Translations under genes and position numbers: made by a program | Source: Paraburkholderia susongensis | GTDB taxonomy: Bacteria > Pseudomonadota > Gammaproteobacteria > Burkholderiales > Burkholderiaceae | Assembly: GCF_900177725.1 (NCBI RefSeq) | Contig: NZ_FXAT01000001.1 | Coordinates: 496,001-560,000 of the forward strand | Length of the DNA: 64,000 bases | Direction: 5' to 3' | Part shown: positions 15,809 to 23,807 of the stretch, piece after piece | How positions within the stretch are numbered: position 1 is the first letter of the stretch | Layout of the letters: every line of letters starts with the position of its first letter | Notes under the pieces: generated by a model | What the model was told of the DNA's origin: nothing | Database searches by the model: none | Seen by the model: only the letters and a program-made list of their open reading frames with translations

Positions 15809-18727
15809 TCAGGGCGCGGCGGAAATCCCGAACACGTGCAACTTGCCGGCGCTGACCTGTCTCGGCAGGGTAACGCTCGCCACTGTCTTGCCCGGCGTCA
15901 GCGGCACCGTCTGCGCGAACAGATAGGTCTTGACGGCGTCGTTGCTGCCGTTGCCGGCATTGCGGTACGTCGTTGTCAACGCGACGGGGGCCACCGGCGC
16001 GGCGCTGCCGCCATTGAGGGTCCAGTCGTCGAACGCGAGCGTGAACGGCGTGGTCGTGCCATCGGAATAAGTCACGAGCGCGGCGCCCGAGCTTGGGCCG
16101 TTGTTGGCTGAACCCAGCAGAACCAGCGAGTGGCCTGTCGTGCCGGGCGGCATCGCGATGGTCTGCCCCACTGCCACGGCGTTATCGAGCGGGCCGCCGG
16201 ACAGCACGAAGCTCGCGCCGCCGAAGGTGAACGGTTTGCCCGGCGCCGCGCCAGCCGCCGTCAATGCCTGCGACGAGTAGCTGTAAAGCGAGCCGTCGAA
16301 GTCCGCACCCAGACCGTCGGTATTGCTGCTGCCGTCGGCGCTCACGCCATGGTTGTTGAATGCGTCAACCACGTTGCGAGCGAGCGGCACGCCATACGAG
16401 GGAGGCACGTCGGCAGGGTTCGTTCCCCACTGCGAAGGCGACGAGCCCATGGCGAAGTTCAGCGTCGCGCCGTGAGCCAGCGCATCGGCATCGAGCCACG
16501 AACTGGTGTGGGCGGTGCCGTTCACGGCCAGGCTTTGCACATAATTCGCGCTCGGCGCGCCGGGCGCATTGATACGCAGCGTCTTGCCGTTCCCCAGCCG
16601 AACGGTGATCGACGAAAATTGCGGGCTGCCGATCGCAAAGCCGCCGACACCCGGAATCTCCGGATAAAGACCCAATGCGCCCCACACGTACCAGCCCGAC
16701 ACCGCGCCCAGGTCGTCATTGCCGGGCAACCCGTTCGGCCCGGTGCCGAAGGCGCTCGCCATGATCTGCTGGACCACCTTCTGCGTGCCCGACGGCGAGC
16801 CCGCCCAGTTATACAGCCAGGGCACCTCGAAGGTCGGTTCGTTGCCCATATAGAAATTGGGCAGGGTCATCCCCGCGTTCAACACCGTGAAGAACGTATT
16901 GAGCCGCGACACCACCGCCGTATTGCCGCCCAGTTGCGCAAACAGCCCGACCGGGTTGAACGGCACCATCCAGGTGTACTGCTCGGCGTTGCCCTCCACG
17001 TAGTTGTCGGTGCTGCTCTGCGTCTCCGGAATCCAGCTTCCGTCCGTGTTGCGGCCGGCATTCAGAGGCGGCGTGAGCGAAGTGTTGAGCAGGTTCTGCC
17101 AATAGGCCGAGCGGCTCAGCAGCATTTTCTGGATGGCCGGATTGCCCAGTTGGCCCGCGAACTGCGAAATGGCGAAATCGCTGCTCGCGTATTCGAGCGT
17201 CGACGATGCCTGCCCCCATTCACCGCTCGTGATATAGCCGTACTGCAGATAACTGGCGCGGCCGCCGTTCGTCGTGACACCGTTACACGCGGTGCCGGGA
17301 ATGTTGGCCATCTTGATCATGTGCTTCAACGCGCCCGAGGTATCGAACGAGCGCGCGCCGAATGCATACGCGCCCGAGACGATCAGCGAGCCGGCATCAC
17401 CCGGCATCACGCCGTCTTCGACGTTGTCGTTGACCCAATGCGGAATCGCGCCGCATTGATCCGCGTCGTTGACGAGCGACTGCGCCATGTCGCTGGTTTC
17501 CTGCGGAAACAGCGTGGCCTTGAGCGGAATCAGCGAACGATAGATGTCCCAGCCCGAGAAGCTGGTGTACTGCGCCGCATGGCCTGCGCTGACCGTGTGG
17601 ACCTGCTGGTCGAAGCCGATATATTGGCCATTGGTATCGCTGAATACGCTCGGTGCCCATAACGCATGGTAGAACGCCGTATAAAACTTCGTCAGCGCAG
17701 TGCTATCCTGGCTGCTCACCTGAATGGTATTAAGGCGCTGATTCCATGTCGCATCAGCCAAGGCCTTTACGCCGTTGAAATCCCAGGACGGATTTTCCTT
17801 CTCGAGATTACCCTTGGCATTGGCGACGCTCACATATGAAATGCCGATTTTCATCAGAACGCTATTGGCCTTACCGAAATTCATGACGGCACGGCCTTGG
17901 GTAAAGGAAGACGTCTTTGCAAATGGCTGACTGAATTGCGCATAAAAATACACCGGCACATTCGTCGAGTTGCCGCAGAAATGTCCGCCGGTCGTACTGC
18001 CTGAAATAGTCCTCGCGTCCACCTGCGTGACCGAGCCGGCCACGCCCGTTTGCGTATTCGTATAGGTCGTATCGAGCACGAGCGTCGACGACTGCTGATC
18101 CGGATACGTGAAGCGGCCAAAGCCGGTGCGCGGGGTCGCGGTCAACTCGACTTTGATCTGGTTGTCGAGCAACACGGAATAGGCGCCCGCCACCGCCTTC
18201 TCGTTCGCATGGCTAAACGTTTGCGCGAGCGGCTTGGTGGCGTCCAGCGTCGGCATGACAGGGAATTCGCCGTCATTGCCGGAACAACCCGCGCCGCTCA
18301 TATGCGTGAGGCTGAAGCTCTGGATCGAGCCGATGTCGTAGTAGTAGCCGGCCGGAGAACCAGGCTCCGCGCTGTTCGCCGGAGCCGAGGTGGTATTCGT
18401 ATCGGGCGCCCATTGCACCATGCCGTTCGGCAGGCCCGCCGCGGGCACCACGCTGCCCGCCTGCCCTGCCGGCACGGGATTCGGGGAGTCGCTCGCCAAC
18501 GTGCCGATGAGCGGATTGACGTATTGGGTCAGACGCATGTTGCCGTGATCGGCTGCGGACGCTTGCGCGCTGTCGTTTGCAGCGCTCGCGCCCGACTGAG
18601 CCGCGTCATGAAGCTGGTCCGCCGCCACCGCAGCAGAGCCGGCCTGACTGCCCGGGCCATCTCCTCCGCAACCTGTCAAAGCACCAATAATGGTCAAAGC
18701 AACCGAAAGACGGCGTATATCTATCAC
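15809..18727 (-). CDS. GH92 family alpha-mannosidase-like lipoprotein
   Basis: The 972-residue product is an exported glycoside hydrolase family 92 protein; characterized members are calcium-dependent exo-alpha-mannosidases acting on N-glycan or yeast mannan type structures. A lipoprotein signal ends in LTGC (Cys near residue 20). GH92 hallmarks include NVEDGVMPGD, NYVEGNAEQYTWMVPF (catalytic acid region), GNEPTFEVPWLYNW and GNDDLGAVSGWYVWGALGLY. After the catalytic part, an extra C-terminal beta-rich domain of about 200 residues follows (YSYSSQALTAAG region). The GTG at 18727 has AAGGAG six bases upstream. The gene stands alone and is preceded by unusually AT-rich DNA, which suggests transfer. 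Confidence 0.9.
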   Translation of the reverse strand: MIDIRRLSVALTIIGALTGCGGDGPGSQAGSAAVAADQLHDAAQSGASAANDSAQASAADHGNMRLTQYVNPLIGTLASDSPNPVPAGQAGSVVPAAGLPNGMVQWAPDTNTTSAPANSAEPGSPAGYYYDIGSIQSFSLTHMSGAGCSGNDGEFPVMPTLDATKPLAQTFSHANEKAVAGAYSVLLDNQIKVELTATPRTGFGRFTYPDQQSSTLVLDTTYTNTQTGVAGSVTQVDARTISGSTTGGHFCGNSTNVPVYFYAQFSQPFAKTSSFTQGRAVMNFGKANSVLMKIGISYVSVANAKGNLEKENPSWDFNGVKALADATWNQRLNTIQVSSQDSTALTKFYTAFYHALWAPSVFSDTNGQYIGFDQQVHTVSAGHAAQYTSFSGWDIYRSLIPLKATLFPQETSDMAQSLVNDADQCGAIPHWVNDNVEDGVMPGDAGSLIVSGAYAFGARSFDTSGALKHMIKMANIPGTACNGVTTNGGRASYLQYGYITSGEWGQASSTLEYASSDFAISQFAGQLGNPAIQKMLLSRSAYWQNLLNTSLTPPLNAGRNTDGSWIPETQSSTDNYVEGNAEQYTWMVPFNPVGLFAQLGGNTAVVSRLNTFFTVLNAGMTLPNFYMGNEPTFEVPWLYNWAGSPSGTQKVVQQIMASAFGTGPNGLPGNDDLGAVSGWYVWGALGLYPEIPGVGGFAIGSPQFSSITVRLGNGKTLRINAPGAPSANYVQSLAVNGTAHTSSWLDADALAHGATLNFAMGSSPSQWGTNPADVPPSYGVPLARNVVDAFNNHGVSADGSSNTDGLGADFDGSLYSYSSQALTAAGAAPGKPFTFGGASFVLSGGPLDNAVAVGQTIAMPPGTTGHSLVLLGSANNGPSSGAALVTYSDGTTTPFTLAFDDWTLNGGSAAPVAPVALTTTYRNAGNGSNDAVKTYLFAQTVPLTPGKTVASVTLPRQVSAGKLHVFGISAAP

Positions 18728-19244
18728 GGCTGTCTCCTTAGCATTGTTTAGTTAACAGAATTATCCATCGGCAACAGGGTCATTGACCGCAAGCCATGCT
18801 ATAGAGCCGTTCCAGACGCGTCAATCGATTATCTATTGCGACTTAAGTTTATTTTGTTTTACTAAACAAACTAAAATGCTTACCAAAAATAATAATTAAT
18901 TGGTTTGATTGAGCCAATGAAATACACCGGATCGGCAAGCGCGATCCGAATATGCATAACGCATTTTATTTGGCGAAAAACCGGAAATGAGATGAATGCC
19001 GCGATCGAATGGAATCGATGTCAATCCACAAGAAGCAGCGGCTATTGGACGGAGTTGCGAGGAAGCGGCGATGGTTCCTCGCAATTGCCCGCAGCCCTCG
19101 TCATGGGGATGGACGAGAGCCGGACTGTCGTGTTCGCACTGCGTGCGCGTTGATACCGATACAGCGGCGCACGCGCACCGTGCGCGGGATCCGCACGTCC
19201 AGGCGCGCGTACGGCACGGCGCGGCTCAGGAGAGCCGCCGCCGC
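18728..19244. other. AT-rich intergenic region with operator-like repeats
   Basis: This 517-base stretch is markedly richer in A and T (around 18735-18970) than the surrounding DNA. It holds two related motifs: GTTTAGTTAAC at 18746-18756 and, on the other strand, GTTTAGTAAAAC at 18856-18867. The latter sits in a larger inverted repeat. I see no gene in it. Confidence 0.5.
18853..18870. promoter_or_regulatory. inverted repeat, possible operator of the GH92 gene
   Basis: TTTGTTT (18853-18859) and AAACAAA (18864-18870) form a perfect 7-base inverted repeat about 130 bases upstream of the GTG. A similar half (GTTTAGTTAAC) lies just upstream of the ribosome site at 18746-18756. A repressor or activator responding to a sugar could bind both; no regulator gene is adjacent. 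Confidence 0.4.
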
Positions 19245-20084
19245 TCAGTTGCGCGGCTTGCCCACGGACGCCGCCGCCACCTCCGGCTCGACGATATCGC
19301 CGCCGAGCAGATGCACCCCTTCGCGCAGTTTCACGAATGCCGCGGCCACGGCTTCCGGCTCGCCTTTCACGCCGAGATCGATGTGATGCCGCGCATAGAC
19401 GCCGCCGCGCTCCGCGTCGCCGACGCTCGGCAGGCTGAATACGCGCACACCCGGAAAATCGCGTTCGATTTTCTCCATCAGCGGCGCGAGGCGCGACTCC
19501 GGCAGCTCGAACACGAGCAGCGACTTCTCCGCATGCGGCATCGCATGATGCAGATGCGCGTACTGCGTATCGAGCACCCATTCGATCATCGGCCAGGCCA
19601 TCACCGGAAAGCCCGGCACGAAATGATGCTGACGGATCGAAAAGCCCGGGATCTTGTTGTAGCCGTTCGGAATGATCGCGGCGCCCTGCGGATACGTGCC
19701 CATGTTCAGGCGATGCCGGTTTTCGGGCGAGTTCAGATCGAGCGGCGTCGGCGAATTCGCCGGATACATGTCGCGAATGCGCTCCTGGATCAGCTTCGCG
19801 GCCTCCGGGTGCAGTTCGAGCGGCACGCCGAGCGCGGCAGCCGCGCACTGGCGCGTGTGATCGTCGGGCGTTGCGCCGATGCCGCCCGTCGAGAAGACGA
19901 TGTCGCCCGAGGCGAACGTGCGCCGCAGCGTCGCCGTGATGCGCTCGGGGTCGTCGCCCACGTACTCCGCCCAGCCGAGCGGCAGCCCGCGCGCGCCGAG
20001 CAATTCGATGAGCTTCGGCAGGTGCTTGTCGACACGTCTGCCCGACAGGATTTCATCGCCGATGATGATGACGCCAAATGCCAT
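19245..20084 (-). CDS. CinA N-terminal-like / molybdopterin-binding domain protein
   Basis: The 279-residue product matches the MoCF_biosynth domain as found at the N-terminus of CinA (MAFGVIIIGDEILSGRRVDKH, then VFSTGGIGATPDDHTR). It lacks the C-terminal nicotinamide-nucleotide amidase domain of full CinA. Related domains bind molybdopterin or act on nucleotides. It sits 21 bases downstream of the EI24 gene on the same strand, so the two probably form an operon. The domain call is firm; the reaction is not known. Confidence 0.85.
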   Translation of the reverse strand: MAFGVIIIGDEILSGRRVDKHLPKLIELLGARGLPLGWAEYVGDDPERITATLRRTFASGDIVFSTGGIGATPDDHTRQCAAAALGVPLELHPEAAKLIQERIRDMYPANSPTPLDLNSPENRHRLNMGTYPQGAAIIPNGYNKIPGFSIRQHHFVPGFPVMAWPMIEWVLDTQYAHLHHAMPHAEKSLLVFELPESRLAPLMEKIERDFPGVRVFSLPSVGDAERGGVYARHHIDLGVKGEPEAVAAAFVKLREGVHLLGGDIVEPEVAAASVGKPRN

Positions 20085-20105
20085 TGCCGCCTCTTCTGTT
20101 TGATC

Positions 20106-20939
20106 TCAATAGGGAACCGGCGCGGTCTGACGCGCGCCGCCGTGCTCTTCCGCCCGCATGCGCTGCAGCGCGCGCAGGCAGTAATAGCCGAACCACAGCG
20201 CCGAGAACACGAGGATGAACGCGTAAATCCAGATCGTCACCGCGGTGATGACCGGGAACAGCACGATCAGCCACACCGACGACGCCCACAGCAGCGTAGG
20301 CAGCGAACCCAGCAGGCCGCTCGCAATGCCGATCAGAAGCAGCGGTAGCCGATAGCGCCGCACCAGCTCGCGCCGCTCGTCGCGCGTCGCGTGCAAGGCC
20401 AGCGCGTCGTAGCTCATCAGGCGGTAAGTCAGCCAGCCCCACAGGAGCGGGGGAATCAGCGCGAAGAACGGCGGCACGAGCCACAGCGGCAACGTGACGA
20501 TCAGCAGCACGAGACACACGAGCGTGGTCCACAGCGCCTGGCCGAGGCTACCGTACCACGTTCCGCCGTGGCGCATTTCAAGGCTGGCGAACTGGCGTGC
20601 CGCGAGAAAGCGGATCACGGCCGGCATCGACAGCGTGGCGATCAGCAGCAGCACCGTGACGACGATCAGCGGAATCGCCATCGCGATCACGATGAACGGT
20701 GCAATGACCGCATGCAGCGCCGAAAAACCGAGCCAGTCGAACAGATGGTAGAGCGTGACGGTGAACGACCAGTCGTCGAGCCACGTGCGGGTCGCGCCCG
20801 TGAGCGTCTGCCAGGAAAACCACAGGATCACGCCCCAGCCGACCGTCGCGACGATGAACGGTTTGAAAGTCAGCCAGAGCATGCGCGGGTGGAACGTGCT
20901 TGCGAGCGCGCGCCCGAACGAGCGCAACAGATCATTCAT
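20106..20939 (-). CDS. EI24 / CysZ-like membrane protein
   Basis: The 277-residue product is an inner-membrane protein with about four to six hydrophobic segments and the EI24 domain shared with CysZ, a sulfate transporter. It begins MNDLLRSFGRALAST; an upstream extension of the frame is Arg/Pro-rich and unconserved, so 20939 is chosen. It probably forms an operon with the CinA-like gene. Sulfate transport is possible but not shown, since no cys genes are near. Confidence 0.8.
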   Translation of the reverse strand: MNDLLRSFGRALASTFHPRMLWLTFKPFIVATVGWGVILWFSWQTLTGATRTWLDDWSFTVTLYHLFDWLGFSALHAVIAPFIVIAMAIPLIVVTVLLLIATLSMPAVIRFLAARQFASLEMRHGGTWYGSLGQALWTTLVCLVLLIVTLPLWLVPPFFALIPPLLWGWLTYRLMSYDALALHATRDERRELVRRYRLPLLLIGIASGLLGSLPTLLWASSVWLIVLFPVITAVTIWIYAFILVFSALWFGYYCLRALQRMRAEEHGGARQTAPVPY

Positions 20940-21142
20940 GCGAGCCAATGCCTGCGAACGAAACGATGGTAGGGAAAACGCGCCGCGCGCGGGCCGGACA
21001 TGCTGGGGCACGGGAGCGTACACACGAACGTGCACAGGATAAACCAGGGGACGCGCCGCCGGGGGAAGCTGGCGGCGTGGCAAAGCGCATGCTCAACCGG
21101 GCTTGAATGGAATCAGGCGGGTTCAAGCTGGTTCAAGCGGAC

Positions 21143-22141
21143 TCAAACCGCGGCCGCATCGTTGCCGGACTCGCGGCGCTTCGGCGTCAGGCGCCGCGCG
21201 ATGCGCACGACCGCAAGCCAGTGCTGCGCCCAGAAGCCCTCGCCATAACGACGGCCTTCGAGCTGGTCGCTAATGCCGGTGGGCTCCATCTCGCGGCTCC
21301 ACGAGACGCTGCGAAACAGCATGTCCCACCACGGAAACAGCACGCCGAAGTTGCAGCCGTACTTGAGCCCCTGGTGACCGTAGCCGATCGCATGATGACG
21401 GCGATGGAACGTCGGGCTGACCAGCAGCCGCTCGCCGAGCCAGCCGTAGTAGAGCCGGATGTTCGCATGCTGCACGCTCTGCGCGAGGTTCGTGATCGCG
21501 ACGAGCACGACGAACTGCGACGGCGGCACGCCGATCACGAGCGCGATCACCGCGAAGAACGACGCCTGCAGCAGATCGTCGAGCAGATGATTGCGGTCGT
21601 CGGACCAGAGCGACATCTGCCGCTGGCTGTGATGCACCGCGTGCAGTTCCCACCACACGCCGATGCGATGCTGCCAGCGGTGATACCAGTAGCCGGCGAA
21701 GTCGAGCACGAGAAGATACATCACGAACGTGACGAGCGGCTGCGTGGTCACGCCGGGCCATAGATTGTCGAAGTTGACATTCGCGATGCCGTGCATGCGC
21801 AGCCAGCCCTGCACGTTGTCGAAGAACGGTTGCAGCGCGAAGAAAAAGAACAGATTGAGAATGCCGAGCTTGGCGATCCACGTGTAGAGCACGTCGACGC
21901 GCACCGCCTTGCGGTTGTCCCACCGCTCGACGGGACGCAGCGCCTCGAGCGGGCGCAGGATCGCGTACATCGCCAGCACCTCGAGCACGCCGACGATGAC
22001 CCAGTACAGGCTGTCGTACGTGTCTTCGTCGTAGTCCATCAGGTTGAGGCGGTACAGCAGCGGCTGCACCACGTCGACATACAGCCACGTCTGCAGGGTC
22101 GAGACGAAGCTGTCGAGCGAAGAAAAAATCAGATGGAACAT
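21143..22141 (-). CDS. sterol desaturase / fatty acid hydroxylase family membrane protein
   Basis: The 332-residue product is an integral-membrane di-iron oxygenase family member. It has hydrophobic segments around 45-65, 85-105 and 130-150 and the three-cluster His pattern: HRWQH (about 170-175), HAVHHS, and HRRHHAIGYGH near 250. Members hydroxylate or desaturate lipids or sterol-like molecules using molecular oxygen. It lies 38 bases downstream of the YncE-like gene on the same strand, a probable two-gene operon. The substrate is unknown. Confidence 0.88.
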   Translation of the reverse strand: MFHLIFSSLDSFVSTLQTWLYVDVVQPLLYRLNLMDYDEDTYDSLYWVIVGVLEVLAMYAILRPLEALRPVERWDNRKAVRVDVLYTWIAKLGILNLFFFFALQPFFDNVQGWLRMHGIANVNFDNLWPGVTTQPLVTFVMYLLVLDFAGYWYHRWQHRIGVWWELHAVHHSQRQMSLWSDDRNHLLDDLLQASFFAVIALVIGVPPSQFVVLVAITNLAQSVQHANIRLYYGWLGERLLVSPTFHRRHHAIGYGHQGLKYGCNFGVLFPWWDMLFRSVSWSREMEPTGISDQLEGRRYGEGFWAQHWLAVVRIARRLTPKRRESGNDAAAV

Positions 22142-22179
22142 GGTGCTGGTCTGGTTACTTCATCCGGTCACGACGCCGC

Positions 22180-23199
22180 TCAGGCTCCGTTCGGCGCCGT
22201 AACCGGCGCACGATTGAAGAAATAGATGCCGTGCGGCGAGCGGCCCACCGCAATGGTCTGGATCAGCTTGCGCGTGTTCAGGTCGATGATGCCGACGTGC
22301 TTCGCGAAGCGGAACGTAACCCACAGATAGCGTTTGTCGGCGGAAAGTTCCATGTCGTCCGGCCCCGGCATCAGGCCGGTAATGTCGCCGACGTTGGTGA
22401 GCGTGTCTTCGTCGATGATGCTGATCGTGCTCGCCACCCGGTTCGACACCGCGACATGCCGGCCGTCGTCGAGCGAGCGGAAATTGTGCGCGCCCTTGCC
22501 CGTGTGGATGGTCTTGACGACCTTCTGGTTGCGCCAGTCGACCACGGCGACGTAATCCTCGCCGGTCATGCCGACGAGCAGGTACTTCTCGCCCGGCGTC
22601 ATCCACAGGCCCGCCGGCACCTTGCCGACCTTCATCTTCCACTTCACGGTTTGCGTAGGCAGGTCGATCGCGGCGAGCTCACCCGACACCTGCAGTGTGA
22701 CGAACACCGTTTTGCTGTCGGTCGTGAACGCCATGTGGCTCGGCATGACCGCGAGCGGCAGGCGCGACGCCAGCGTCATCTGGTTCTTCTGGCTGTCGTA
22801 GTGATAGATGTCGAGACGATCGAGCCGCAGGCCGGTCGTGACGAGCCACTTGTGGTCGGGCGAAAAGCCGATCTGATAGGGGTCTTCGATGTTCTCGACC
22901 CAGCGTTGCACCTGCCCCGACTTCGGATCGACGAACATCAGGTTGTTCGACACCGAATTGGCGACGATCAGCGAAGAATTGTCCGGCGTGACCATCAGAT
23001 GGTGCGGCTCCTTGCCGGTGGGCACGGTGCCGACGACCTGGTGGCTGTTCTCGTCGATCAGGCTCAGCGTGGCTTCGCCGGAATTGAGCACGATCACGTT
23101 ATTAGCGTGAGCCGCGGGAGAAAAAAAGCCTGCGGCGGCGGCGAGCGCCACACTCGCAGCGAAGGTGGCAGTCAAGCCGGGAAGAAAAAAATTACGCAT
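22180..23199 (-). CDS. secreted YncE-like beta-propeller protein (YVTN family)
   Basis: The 339-residue product has a Sec signal peptide (MRNFFLPGLTATFAASVALA, cleavage near AHA at residue 31) and then repeats of a seven-bladed beta-propeller (VIVLNSGEATLSLIDENSH; VVGTVPTGKEPHHLMV; HVGIIDLNTRKLIQTIAVG). E. coli YncE, of similar length, is periplasmic and of uncertain role; others bind metals or redox partners. The frame stays open for 50 codons upstream, but the signal peptide sets the start at 23199. It precedes the hydroxylase gene and may be its periplasmic partner. Confidence 0.85.
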   Translation of the reverse strand: MRNFFLPGLTATFAASVALAAAAGFFSPAAHANNVIVLNSGEATLSLIDENSHQVVGTVPTGKEPHHLMVTPDNSSLIVANSVSNNLMFVDPKSGQVQRWVENIEDPYQIGFSPDHKWLVTTGLRLDRLDIYHYDSQKNQMTLASRLPLAVMPSHMAFTTDSKTVFVTLQVSGELAAIDLPTQTVKWKMKVGKVPAGLWMTPGEKYLLVGMTGEDYVAVVDWRNQKVVKTIHTGKGAHNFRSLDDGRHVAVSNRVASTISIIDEDTLTNVGDITGLMPGPDDMELSADKRYLWVTFRFAKHVGIIDLNTRKLIQTIAVGRSPHGIYFFNRAPVTAPNGA

Positions 23200-23807
23200 G
23201 AAAACTCGCTTCGGAGAACAACCGTCATTGTAGAACGTTTGCCGGGCCGCGCGGTTGACGCAGGTCGCCGCTGAGCATAGGAAAAATGGAGGGCGCGATG
23301 AGTCGTGGCGGCGGCGGGCACGTGGCTTCAATGGCGCTTCGCACGACATTTTCCGGTGCGGAGCCGATGTACCGCCCCCTCACCCCAGCCATAAACGAGA
23401 TTATTCCTGGAATTCGCCAAATCATTATGAGAGGAAACAGGAATATTCCTATTTTCCGACGCCCTCCTTTTATTCAGATTGCTTACGATCTTTCTGCATT
23501 TCGGAGTTCTCTGATATCCGAACACCACGGCAAGACCGGACACTTCTCTTCAGCGCACTAGCGCTCGCGTCAGTGCTTCCCGTATCGCTTATCCCATGAA
23601 CTTCAGCGCGTGACGCGGGTGTTCGGGTATGCCCGAACACAAAAGCGAAAGAGCCCGGCGAAGAAATCGCCAGGAATCGTGCGCGTTTGATTTTCATATT
23701 TTCGCGATTTACCGGGCTATCAACCCGACCATTTACTGCCCGACTTATTCGCGCGCCGTGCGCTGAAACACGCCGTGCGCCGAAGCAATTAACGTGGAGA
23801 TGTTGAA
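23200..23807. other. intergenic region upstream of the trimeric autotransporter
   Basis: This 608-base gap separates two divergent genes and is less GC-rich than its neighbours (about 23395-23520). It contains a strong 9-base inverted repeat, listed separately. No gene with a credible start is seen; an ATG at 23800 overlapping the adhesin ribosome site opens only a three-codon frame. Confidence 0.5.
23619..23640. promoter_or_regulatory. 9-base inverted repeat upstream of the autotransporter
   Basis: GTGTTCGGG (23619-23627) and CCCGAACAC (23632-23640) pair perfectly around TATG. A further half-site, CCGAACAC, lies at 23518-23525. No T run follows on either side, so an operator is more likely than a terminator. 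Confidence 0.45.

Noticed and set aside
23619..23640. Transcription terminator
   Set aside because: The stem is strong, but no T run follows on either strand, and it lies upstream of a gene start.
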